DNA from: Tanytarsus gracilentus
Lineage: Eukaryota; Arthropoda; Insecta; Diptera; Chironomidae
NCBI GenBank assembly: GCA_038502055.1
Contig: JAXRKN010000039.1
Coordinates: forward strand, 434,001-498,000
DNA: 64,000 nucleotides
Direction: 5' to 3'
This document shows positions 13,636 through 23,804 of the stretch, one piece after another. Position 1 is the stretch's first letter; each line of letters starts with the position of its first letter. Made by a program: the position numbers and the translations under genes. The notes beneath the pieces were generated by a model. The model saw nothing but the letters and a program-made list of their open reading frames with translations, made no database searches and had not been told where the DNA came from.

Positions 13636-14717
13636 ATGGAAATCCAGACAGCATTAGTTTTAACCGTGCAACTCATTGCACTTTTCTCAATCGCGGGAGC
13701 ATTATTGCTTTACTTGCTATGCAAGGTTAAGGGATCACGAAATGTGACATTAGATCCTCGTTGTGGATCAATTTTGATTACGTCCGCTGATACAGCACTC
13801 GGTCTTCAACTTTCAACTTATCTCGCCGCAAAAGGATGTCGAGTTTTTGCGGGCATGAAAGATCCGGTCGATTCACTTCCAGCTAAGCTTCTCAAAGGCT
13901 GGATGAAGGCACGCGAAAATGCCTTGGATCTCGAGACTGAACATGTTATTGGCTCTATTGTGCCATTGAAAGTTGACGTCAACAAGGAAGATGTTTTACG
14001 CGAGGCCACAGAAAAGATGGGAGCTCATTTGAATGCTAGCGAACGTGGAATTCTTGCGGTTATCAACACGTCTGGCAATATTTTCCGCGGTCGCATGGAT
14101 TCTCAGGAAACAGTCGAGTGGGAACAAATGTTCAAACAAAACGTACTCGGATGTCTAAAAGTTGCACGTGCATTTATCGGCCTATTGCGGCCAACACGGT
14201 AAGCTGATTACGTTTCTTAATTTCACGCTTTCCTAACGCATCTCTAATTAACTTTTTTTTTCAGTGGTCGATTTATTTTCTTAGGAAGTGGAAGCAGCGG
14301 TGACGGACTGTTGGCATATACAGCTTCACGAAATGCAGTCGAGGGCACAGCATGTGCATTGAGAGAGGAATTGAAACGCTATGGTGTATCAGTTGTAACA
14401 CTAGACACCGCATGTGTCCCAGCTGAAGCCTTATTCAAATCTCCAATTCCATTCAGTGAGATAAATTTTTTTATTAAAATAATTTTCACATCTAACCATC
14501 TTTTTTAGCAATCTCTGATATTGAAGGCATACCGACACAATATTCTGCAGAGGTGCTAACAAACTCCTCACTTCAAGTCATCGAGAAGGCCTTATTTGAT
14601 CCGAGACCTTTCGAGACTTACTCACTATCCGTGCCACAAAATAAATTCTATTGTAATCTGCCCTGTCGTTCCGAATTCATTCGCTCTAAGAACAATTCTT
14701 TTGTTCAGAAAGTTTAA
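13636..14717 (+). CDS. Membrane-anchored SDR-family protein (SDR9C/BDH1-like), catalytic motifs altered
   Basis: Exons 13636-14198, 14265-14455 and 14509-14717 give 320 residues. Residues 6-29 form an N-terminal membrane segment, as in ER or mitochondrial retinol/hydroxybutyrate/17-beta-hydroxysteroid dehydrogenases. A Rossmann core follows, with an FAGMKD strand typical of the SDR9C group and VDV before an N-A-G-like motif. The key motifs depart from the consensus. The glycine-rich loop reads TSADTALG (49-56) instead of TGxxxGxG, the NNAG-type motif is NTSG (144-147), and the YxxxK site is Y206-TAS-R210 with Arg for Lys. Candidate serines 196-199 are present. It may therefore be a weak enzyme or a pseudoenzyme. 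AATAAA lies at 14829-14834. The first coding exon starts within 16 nt of an acceptor, so the leader is spliced. Confidence 0.8.
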
Positions 14718-14828
14718 AAAAATTACAAACTCATTATTGAGTGTGTCTTTCTTGTTTCATTGTACTTTCGTAATTATTTACAGTGGAGTGTGCTAAAATA
14801 ATTGTAAATATGGCGTAAAACTCATTGA

Positions 14829-14834
14829 AATAAA
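14829..14834 (+). terminator. Poly(A) signal of the SDR gene
   Basis: Canonical AATAAA about 110 nt after the stop codon, followed by a T-rich stretch. Confidence 0.5.
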
Positions 14835-16713
14835 TTTTTTCTTCTTCTGCGCGAGAATTTTTCATAAATTTTTGTCAGTTTTGTCGAAAATGTTTATTTT
14901 TACAATCTTTGATTTCTTTTGCGAATCATCCAAAATCTAATTAAATGTGCAAAACTTTTAATTGAAAATAAAATTTATTTTAAAAATTAAAACCTTGATT
15001 TTTTGTTGCTATTTTTTCAGGGTTATTTGAGTAATTAATCCATTGCAGTGGTTTATGATTTTTTCCTTATAACAATATTGAAGATTTTTTTGAGTTTTTT
15101 AAAAACATGTTTACTTAGGTAGTAAAAATTTCAACGCAAAGTTTTAATATCCAATTTAATAATTTCTAATTCCTAAACCATGATATTCAACATTTAAAAA
15201 ATTTTCTTGCAACAACATAAGTTATATGAAAAGTGAACACCACGTGTAAGAAAATCGTTATGAAATTTTTTAAAATATCTATGCGTACCCCCTAAACTTA
15301 TGAGGATGTATGTTACTTCAGCGGAGCGGTGAAAATAAGTTCGGCAGCCCTGTAAAAAACTCGATCCTCATCAATTATTTTTTACAATTTTAATTTTCAT
15401 GTCTATCTCTCAAGTTATCTTCAGTAAAAGTGCTTATACTTCATAACTAAAGTGGATTAAAGCGGATAAACATGTTTTAGAGAAAGAAAAAATAAATTTG
15501 AGGTTCATTTAGGTAAGAAGAGTAAATTTGAAAATTTCATTGAGAAAAATGCATCTTTTCGTAGTGTTTTTGCTCTAAAAACTCGCATTAAAGTGGTTAG
15601 AAATTGGTTAAGATTGAAGATTAAAAGAAAAATATACAAAATCTACAGTTAAATCCATGTAAAAATTCGCGTATTAAATTTTTTCTTATCACGCATAAAT
15701 TAAAGCTAAAAAATGCTTTCAAGATTTCTCAATCGCTCGCTCTTGAGTTCATTAATTATGCATACACATTTTCCAATACTTTTTCTCCTTATTCTCAAGC
15801 ATCAAAGATGTAAAAATCGCCAAAAAAGAGATTCTGCACACACCCAAGCATAAGAAATATTTTTTGGACATTTTGAAGCTTTTTTCTTCTCCATAAAATT
15901 TAATCATCATTGTGTCATTCCTTTTTTTGGGGTAGAGCGAGCAGAAAAAGGTAAAATGTTCATAGCTACTCTCTCAGGTAGAATGCAATGAATGGGGAAG
16001 GAGAAGAATAGCTTTTCAGGATTTCTTCTATGCCTATCTGTTTCCTTTTGTTCTCCCCTTCACATGTGTGTTGCATTCGACAGTATGTATGTGTTATATG
16101 CACTTTTCTCACTCTTATATCGTCTTCGTTTCTCACGTAGTTTAAGATCGTCATCATTAATCGAACGATCTATGGTGTTTGATTTAAGCGAGAGGGGGTA
16201 GCGAGGAATGCTCGTGGGAATATTTTAAGGATCTTTAAAAAATTCTTTTTCAAGTTTCTTTTGTTTAAAGTCACTTGAGAGTCATTAAATATTAACAGTT
16301 GCATAAATGCTTCTGTATATGAGCAATATTTAAATAATTATTCCCTCAAAACTAGTTTCTCGAAACCGTCCCGAAAAAAAATCAACTTTATCCTCGAAGT
16401 CTCTCTTCGCATTCTATTATTACATTTTTGAGGTGTGCATATGTGAGAAAATAAGAATTATTCTCAAGTGGTGCGAATGAATGAACGAAAGCAAAGCGTA
16501 AAAATTTAAAAGTCACCCTAGGAGAGATTTCTAATAGATAGTCTTTAAAATCAAGGTGCACATTATATTTAATATCTATCTTTTCTTCTTCCTTCTTTTT
16601 AGGGGTGCGTGAGAAGATCCTGAGAGGGAGAGACGTGTAAAATTGTGAGAGAAAATTTTCGGTTAAAAAAGGATTACGAGAAAGACATTGATCATCATCA
16701 TCATTCGTTTGAG
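14835..16713. other. Intergenic region and archipelago leader
   Basis: No coding exon seen. A stop at 16621 precedes the archipelago frame, so the leader includes at least 16624-16713. A pyrimidine tract ending TTTTTAG near 16602 could be the acceptor of a spliced leader. Pyrimidine-rich stretches lie at 16000-16140. Confidence 0.4.
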
Positions 16714-19700
16714 ATGGCTGATGAGGAATGTGCAATTAATAATAGAGACGAGTCTTTTTATTGCCACCATAATGAGGAAATAGTTGCAGTAGAGGAAGAA
16801 ATTGTTACCGAAATTCATCAATTTGACGACGAAAATACTGGAACTGAAGTATCGATTTCACAAATTGTAGAATTAGAAACGCCATTGGAGTCTGCATCTT
16901 CGCATGGTGGACTAACGTCTTCGTCGGATGGAGTTAAGCCAAAGCGACTTAGTGATGAGTTCTCCAATGACGAGAACGATGGCGAGGAAACGACAAAAGA
17001 AAACAATTTAAATTTAGATGAAAACTCATCTAGTAAGGAGGCACCATCATGCATAAATTTATGTTTCAACGGTAGTAATAATCTGTTTGTGCAATCGATT
17101 GACGATGCAATTGAGCGTGCGGATTTTGAGCAAGAACAAAAATTGACTGGTGGCATTATCATACGTGCATCGAGTTTAGCATCGCACGTTGGAAAGAGTA
17201 GTGTTGGTGATGATGAGAGACTGAATTTTGATTTACTTCGTTCGAGATCTGAGATTGAACCGACATCTAGTGCCGAAGTAGCTGCTACGACAGAATCAAC
17301 AAGTCGTCGTAATGAGCTCACATCAACGCCAACCAGTAGTCGTAATGCGGAGAATAATTTACGATGCAACAAAAGTACAATTTCACAAAATCGTTCATCA
17401 AGTGCAAAGCAAAAATTATCTGATAAATATGTTTTAAGTTCTATGACTGACTATGATAATAATTCTATTAATAATAATATTGGTGAATCTTCAAGGTCGA
17501 GCATAAATCACATGAGTAGTGTTAACAATAGTGATAGCAAATTAGTCGAAGCTTCATCAACCTCCGAAAATTCGCATTCCAGTGGTGGTCGTGTGAAAAT
17601 TAATTTGTTTGATGGAGAGCCATCGACGTCCGCGGGATCAATTGGACGTCACAAACGCCATGTTAGTAAGGAAGACGAAGATCAAATTGATTGCTTAAAA
17701 CTAAATGACGACTATATGGATAGTGTGAATCACGATTTGAGTGACGAGTTAGATCCAGAAGATACGTGGGCGGATTGTGAAGAGGGCTCGGATATTGAAG
17801 AAATATGTACATGTCGCAACGATTCTGACGATGAGTATGGAGCTTCCAGCAGCAGTAGTGAAGATGAGCTGCCATCACGCGATGTTGATTTATCAAGCTA
17901 CATTCAACTCGATCCAATCTCTGACGATATACTTGATGCATGTGACGGAACACCGAAAATTCAACGAAAACGAAAACTCACTGAGCAATCGTCGATGCTT
18001 CATGTGACAGCAGAAAGTCCAATTACGACAAATCGTAAACGGCTCGCCTTAGACACCGTCACTTCACCTCACTCTAATTTACTATCACCTGTGACAAGTT
18101 CTGTGACGCCCAAATCAGGACTTCAAAGAACGCCTAGACTTATTCCAACCAAGGAAAATCCTCCACCAGAACTAATGGATTGGCTCTTGACATTCCAACG
18201 TTGGACAAATGCTGAACGTTTAGTTGCTGTAGATAAACTAATTGATCAATGTGAGCCGAGTCAAGTGCGCTACATGATGAAAGTAATCGAACCGCAATTC
18301 CAACGTGATTTCATTTCACTTCTGCCCAAGGAGCTTGCCCTACACGTCCTCGCCTATCTTGATCCAAGAGACCTGCTTCGCGCCGCACAAACATGTCGCA
18401 GTTGGCGATTTCTAGCCGACGATAATCTTCTGTGGAAAGAAAAGTGCAAGGGTACTGGAATTATTTCAGATACTCAACCAGAGAAACCTAAACGAGGTAG
18501 AACTGGAAATATGCCTAAGATAGCATCACAATGGAAAGCTGCATACATGCGACATCACACAATCGAAATGAATTGGCGTACAAATGCAATTCGAACACCT
18601 AAAGTACTCAATGGACACGATGATCACGTTATTACGTGTTTACAATTCAGTGGAAATCGAATTGTTTCCGGCTCGGATGATAATACGCTTAAAGTTTGGT
18701 CGGCCGTGAGCGGAAAGTGCCTTCGAACTCTCGTCGGACACACTGGTGGCGTGTGGAGTTCACAAATGTCGGGTAATCTCATTATTAGTGGAAGTACTGA
18801 TCGAACATTGAAAATTTGGGATTCGGAATCGGGCGTTTGCAAGCATACACTTTATGGTCACACTTCAACGGTTCGTTGTATGCATCTCCATGGAAATAAG
18901 TGAGTTGAAATTAATTGAAAAATTATCATTTACTAATTTTAGCAAATTTTTTTAGAGTCGTCAGTGGAAGTCGTGATGCGACACTTCGCGTGTGGAACAT
19001 AAATGATGGAAGTTGTTTGCATATTCTTGTCGGTCATTTGGCGGCCGTCCGTTGTGTGCAGTATGATGGAAAATTAGTTGTGTCAGGCGCTTATGATTAT
19101 CAAGTTAAGGTAAGCGAAAAACTATTTTCATAACAAAGAAGAAATGTTTTAATTGCACTCTTTTTTTACTTCAAGGTTTGGAATCCAGAAAAGCAAGAGT
19201 GTCTTCACACACTTCAAGGGCACACAAATCGAGTTTATTCACTTCAGGTAATTTTCAAAACTTTAAAATTTCAAATAAAAGATTATATAATTTTTTAATT
19301 GTAGTTTGACGGCGTTCACGTTGTCTCGGGATCATTAGACACATCGATTCGTGTATGGGATGCCGAAACGGGAGCACTTCGACACACGCTAATGGGTCAT
19401 CAATCGCTAACGTCTGGAATGGAGCTTAAAAATAACATTTTAGTTAGTGGCAATGCCGATTCGACTGTTAAAGTTTGGGACATTTTAACCGGACAGTGTC
19501 TGGCTACGTTAGCTGGTAAGATTTAAATTCATAAATCATTAATTAGTTAATTGTATTTTTATTTAAGGTCGCAACAAGCATCACTCGGCTGTAACATGTC
19601 TTCAATTTAATAACCGCTTCGTAGTCACCAGTTCTGATGATGGAACGGTTAAATTGTGGGATGTAAAAACAGGCGAATTCTTACGAAATTTAGTAGCGCT

Positions 19701-19911
19701 TGAATCTGGTGGTTCGGGTGGTGTCGTGTGGCGAATTCGGTAAGAGAAAATAATTTAAGGTTAAATTTTAAAAACTAACTTTTATTCTGAAACTTTCAGA
19801 GCAAATGACACTAAGTTAATTTGTGCCGTTGGATCACGCAATGGAACTGAGGAAACAAAATTGATGGTACTCGATTTTGATGTTGAAGGAGCTTGCACAA
19901 AATGCTCATAG
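16714..19911 (+). CDS. ago: Archipelago / FBXW7, SCF ubiquitin ligase substrate receptor
   Basis: Six exons (16714-18899, 18956-19109, 19176-19247, 19305-19515, 19568-19739, 19800-19911) code 968 residues. The first 480 are acidic and Ser/Asn-rich and probably disordered. Then come the dimerisation segment (PPELMDWLLTFQRW), an F-box at about 533-580 (LLPKELALHVLAYLD) that binds Skp1, and an eight-blade WD40 propeller from about 630 to the end. The three arginines that hold the phosphodegron are all present, in STDRTLKIW, STVRCMHL and SRDATLRVW. In Drosophila and mammals this receptor targets phosphorylated Cyclin E, Myc and Notch for degradation. The first in-frame ATG after the stop at 16621 is 16714; the more upstream open reading begins at GTG only. 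The C-terminus carries an extra GACTKCS after the usual LDFDV. Introns are 48-66 nt. Confidence 0.96.
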
Positions 19912-21005
19912 GTACGGTTTAAACAATTCCTGGAGATCAAAAAAAGAAAGAGGAAAAAGTTTGTTTTAGTTTATAAAAAAATGAGAAAATTTTCAATGTT
20001 AAGTTTATAATTTTCCATTTTATTATTGCCAATATTAATTCTTTCGGTATGCAAATAATTTTCTGTTAATTTTTCGCAATTAAAAAATTTAAAGTTAATT
20101 TACATCAAAAAAAATTGTTTCGTACACAAAATTTTAATTTTCGTACATTGAAATGTGAGAATGTGAAGAGAAAATGAGCCAGGTTTAAACGATATTACTA
20201 AGGAGCAATTTAAGGGCCATTAAAATTAGAATTTTTAAAAATAACACGAGATTATTGCACTCATTGAAAAAATGTGCTAAAGGAGTCAAGAAAATCTGCA
20301 GTTGGTTAATTTTCACAGAATCAATTCCAAAAGTTTAGAAATTAAAAAGTACTTAGTGAATATTGTAACAGAACAAATGGTTAATTATTGAAAGTTATAC
20401 AATTATTTAAATTTTTTTGGAATATTTTGAAACTTCAGCTTTAAAACAGATCCGACTCAAAATCGTTATAATTTTCACGCATAATTTAATTATTCAATAA
20501 CAAGCCAAACAACAATAAATTAACAAAAATAATTAATCCATATGGAACATAATTTATAATTTCCCAATGTTAATTAACCCAAAAAAAGATCACGATGACT
20601 CTTAAAAAATATATAAAAATCTTTGAGGTACGTAAGACAAATAGATGGGACGAAGAAATTATTAATGATTGTAGACTGATTAACTAATTTATGTTATAAG
20701 TATGCGCGCGAAATATAAAAAAATTAAAAAGCATGAGAATGCTTTAGAATAAAAATCTTGCATTATTTTAAAATTAATCTGGAACAAAACATTTCAGTGA
20801 TTAACGAATGAAAGAATAAAAAGTAATTGAAAAATGAGTTGATTGATTGAAATTATTTTTATTATCTTGAAAGTTAAACAATTGTTTGACAGTTGAGTCA
20901 ACATCCTTATCAACAAAATGAGAGTATTGCCGGAAAAAACTGCAGAAATGAGAGCATCAACTCTCAAATTTACGCTTATCAAATGTAATTCAATTTTTAA
21001 GAGCT
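19912..21005. other. Archipelago 3' UTR and intergenic DNA
   Basis: AT-rich and non-coding. AATAAA at 20748-20753 is one possible poly(A) signal; others occur near 20514. Nothing else seen. Confidence 0.4.
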
Positions 21006-21013
21006 ATTTTTTG
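21006..21013. repeat. Target site duplication, left copy
   Basis: ATTTTTTG, identical to 22101-22108. The two copies bracket the GC-rich inverted-repeat element exactly. Confidence 0.85.
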
Positions 21014-21250
21014 TAGGGATCCTCACGGGGTCCCCGGGGACGGGGATCCCCGGGGATCCCCGTTGTCTTTCCCCGTCCCCGGATTTTTGACGGGGAATCC
21101 CCGGGGAAAAATTTAGTAGTAAACTTAAGTTAGGGATCCTCACGGGGTCCCCGGGGACGGGGATCCCCGGGGATCCCCGTTGTCTTTCCCCGTCCCCGTC
21201 CCCGGATTTTTGACGGGGAATCCCCGGGGAAAAATTTAGTAGTAAATTTA
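21014..21250. repeat. Tandem duplication of the 117-bp subterminal block
   Basis: Two near-identical direct copies, starting at 21014 and 21131, each opening with TAGGGATCCTCACGGGG. The second has one extra GTCCCC unit. Inside each copy are nested palindromes (GGGGATCCCC, TCCCCGGGGA). The start of the second copy repeats the terminal inverted repeat, so it could act as an alternative left end. Confidence 0.85.
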
Positions 21251-22100
21251 GGCGAAAGACAAATTTTGAGGCTAAAAAATTTGAAAAAAATTAATTTCAA
21301 AATATAAGTTTTTCATTTCTAAATAAAACATCATCAACATATTGATTGAAGCTCATAATAAAATCAAATAATTGAATAATTTATCACAAAAATTACTCAA
21401 GTACAGCCTATTTTAATTTACAAAATTAATTAATTCTAATTTAAAAAAATTATTGGCGATTGTCAGAAACCTTCTTTTAATTATATCTTTAAGTCTTTTT
21501 AGTTTTTTTTAAAAATACTTTAATTACAGTTAAAGTTATGAAAATATTATGAGCAAAAGAGAGTTTCAAAATAGACATGTCGTGATGGATAAAAAAATTG
21601 ACGAAATTTCTTATTCCTTTTTTCTTTAATTAATATTAAAATAATTAACTTCCCTAAAGAAAGCCTAAATTTTTTTTTTAATTTAATTTTTTAAGAGTAG
21701 TAATAGTGTAAAAAAAACTTTGAAATAAAAATAAAAAATTAAATTTTAGATGAATTAACTTAATATTAATTGTAAAAATAATTGGAAAGTTTTTTAAGAA
21801 TTTTTAACTTCATATTTATAGGGAAAATCAAGGTAATAAAAAGTTACTAACTCTTAAAATTTTTATCTTCTTTATTTTTTGATTTTATTGTGTTTTTGAT
21901 AAATGAATTATTATTTTTGATTATTTATTTGAGTCTTAAAATGAAAAAAAAATTTTTCTTTAACTTTAAATTTTTAGGATTTTTGGGTTAAAAACGGTCT
22001 TTAGTTCGTCCCCGTCCCCGTCCCCGGGGATCCCCGGGGAAGAGCGTTTTCATCCCCGGGGTCCCCGAAATCCCATTCCCCGGGGAATCGAGGATCCCTA
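21014..22100. mobile_element. Non-autonomous hAT-type element (MITE), 1087 bp
   Basis: The ends are inverted: TAGGGATCCTC at 21014-21024 and GAGGATCCCTA at 22090-22100 (11 bp, perfect). They are flanked by a perfect 8-bp direct repeat, ATTTTTTG, at 21006-21013 and 22101-22108. An 8-bp duplication and ends of the form YAGGG are hallmarks of the hAT superfamily. Both subterminal zones are very GC-rich blocks of CCCCGGGGA/GGGGATCCCC palindromes, unlike the AT-rich middle (21250-22000). The left zone is tandemly duplicated (21014-21130 and 21131-21250). No transposase ORF is present, so it must have been moved in trans. Confidence 0.88.
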
Positions 22101-22108
22101 ATTTTTTG
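22101..22108. repeat. Target site duplication, right copy
   Basis: ATTTTTTG, identical to 21006-21013. It lies 34 bp before the ATG of the four-TM gene. Confidence 0.85.
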
Positions 22109-22142
22109 TTAAAAAATTATTTTAAATCAAATTTACTAAACA

Positions 22143-22886
22143 ATGAGAAGAGATACTTTATGTTGGGGTCGTGTAACATTTGAGGTAGCTGGATATCTAA
22201 TCGGAGTGTAAGTTTAGTCTAATTAAAAGCATAAAAATTTAAAAATTAATTCTGTGAAATTAATTACTAAGTGTCGGACTGATTGCTGGAGCTGCTGGAA
22301 TTTTATTCGAGTGCATTGAATTATTTAGCGAGGAATCGACGACATGTGAAGAATCAACGCGGCCACTTGTGACCAAAATAAGATTACTCGCTAATTTAAA
22401 ATGTGAAGAAAAATGTGAGTGATTTAAATAATTTAAAGTTAGAAATTCACCATTAATTTTTTTCTTTTAGTCTTTGGTCTCATGAGTTTGACACAATTTA
22501 TTTACTTTAAATTGTTTCATGCCATAATCTTAACGACGTTTTCAATTATTTTACTCTTTGGAATTTTCAAGGTTTGTCATTTTAATTTTTGAATCTACTT
22601 AAAAATTTATTTTTTGTTTTAGAAAAAGCCATTGCTCATCATGAGTTATGTTGTTTTTGGCGTGGTTGAACTCACTTTCTGGCTTATTTTCCTCATTTTC
22701 TTCATTTCAAGAATTGAAAAACGATCATTCTTAAACATGTTAATGTTGAGTTCTCTTTTGCTACCACTCGGATTTTTATTGTATAAATTAAAAATTTTAT
22801 ATTCACTCAAATGTAAATTTAAAGAGCGTAGTTCTCGCGTCGAACAATCGATTGCTTTTAATAGAGAAAATACAATTATTAATTAA
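22143..22886 (+). CDS. Small four-TM membrane protein, function unknown
   Basis: Exons 22143-22207, 22272-22414, 22471-22571 and 22623-22886 give 190 residues. Four hydrophobic stretches are visible: about 17-36 (GYLIGVVGLIAGAAGILF), a second in exon 3 (FHAIILTTFSIILLFGIF), a third (SYVVFGVVELTFWLIFLIFF) and a fourth (LLLPLGFLLYKL). A short loop with paired cysteines lies between the first two, and the tail is basic. This layout fits the many small insect four-TM proteins of the DUF4728 kind, but I cannot name the family with certainty. The start is the first ATG and gives the hydrophobic first segment. The transposable element ends only 42 bp upstream, and NAA38 starts 106 bp downstream on the same strand. 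Confidence 0.75.
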
Positions 22887-22992
22887 AAAAATTCAGTTTT
22901 TATCTCTAACGGATTTCAAAATTTTGAATTTTGAGGGAGTGAGAGAGAGAAAAAAATTCAATTCAAATTTTTTTGTAAAAATAATTCGCAAA

Positions 22993-23416
22993 ATGATTTT
23001 GAGGAACAACGAAAATGAAGAAACTTGTCCACAGGAACCAGTTAGTCAGTCGATTGATCAAGAAAAGGTAAATATTGAAAGAAATGTCAACTTATTAACA
23101 ATTTTATAAACTTAGACTTCAGAAGGACGGGAAAAACTTAAGAAATGGCTAAACAAAAATTTTCGCATTGAAATGATTGATGGAAGAACATTAATTGGCT
23201 TATTTCTATGTACTGATCGGGATTCCAACATAATCTTAGGAATGTGCACAGAATTTCGTCCAAATACACCTGGTAAGATTTTTTCACTTTTTTTAAGGAA
23301 AAAATTTCCTGATGTTTTTCATTTTAGAGCGAAATTTGGGTCTGTCAATAGTTCCGAAAAAGGCGATCAAGAAAATCGAAGTGGATTTTGGATTCGGAAT
23401 ATATATGAAGGATTAA
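22993..23416 (+). CDS. Naa38: NAA38 / LSMD1, NatC auxiliary subunit
   Basis: Three exons (22993-23067, 23116-23272, 23328-23416) code 106 residues. After a 25-residue acidic leader the Lsm fold appears: KLKKWLNKNFRIEMIDGRT, GLFLCTDRDSNIILG, then SIVPKKAIKKIEVD. This is the Sm-like core of NAA38, which with NAA30 and NAA35 forms the NatC N-terminal acetyltransferase acting on ribosome-bound Met-hydrophobic N-termini. Length matches the family. The stop at 23416 lies 62 bp from the stop of COA6 on the other strand, so the two 3' ends converge. AATAAA is at 23449-23454. Confidence 0.9.
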
Positions 23417-23448
23417 TTTAACTCCGCTAATTTCAATTTATTTAATTT

Positions 23449-23454
23449 AATAAA
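23449..23454 (+). terminator. Poly(A) signal of NAA38
   Basis: AATAAA 33 nt after the stop. On the opposite strand AATAAA (plus-strand TTTATT at 23437-23442) serves COA6, so the two 3' UTRs probably overlap. Confidence 0.55.
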
Positions 23455-23478
23455 AATCCCTAAAATTTTACAATTAAA

Positions 23479-23804
23479 TCACTTCATTTGCTCGTAAGTC
23501 ACTGGATCAATGCCTTTTTCCATTTTCTTTTTAAAGAGCTCATAGGTTCGCTTCCTGTCGAAATGCTTGACCCTAAAATGATTTTATTTAGTTAATTACT
23601 GATTCATGATTAGAGAATTAAGACTCACCATGTCGATGGACAATTTTTCTCAAATAATTTCCTCAACTTTTCACACTCCTTCGGCAGCTTTTCAGAAGAG
23701 TTATTGATGTTATAATCGGGCGCATGTTGATCCAGACACTCCCAATATTGATCTCTTGCCTCCCAACAAATTGTCCTTTTACTTTTATCAGGATATTCAC
23801 TCAT
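23479..23804 (-). CDS. Coa6: COA6, cytochrome c oxidase assembly factor
   Basis: Two exons on the minus strand (23804-23629 and 23572-23479) code 89 residues. The twin cysteine pairs of COA6 are present: CX9C in TICWEARDQYWEC and CX10C in ECEKLRKLFEKNC, followed by the conserved CPSTWVKHFDRKR. COA6 acts in the mitochondrial intermembrane space, where it helps copper delivery to COX2 (with SCO1/SCO2) during complex IV assembly. Length is normal for the family. The intron is 56 nt. It is convergent with NAA38. Confidence 0.93.

Noticed and set aside
13058..13676. Overlapping minus and plus ORFs of 70-125 codons just before the SDR gene
   Set aside because: Mutually overlapping in several frames, without splice signals or family resemblance; partly antisense to the SDR leader.
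16645..16713. N-terminal extension of archipelago from 16645
   Set aside because: It begins at GTG, not ATG; the first ATG after the in-frame stop is 16714.
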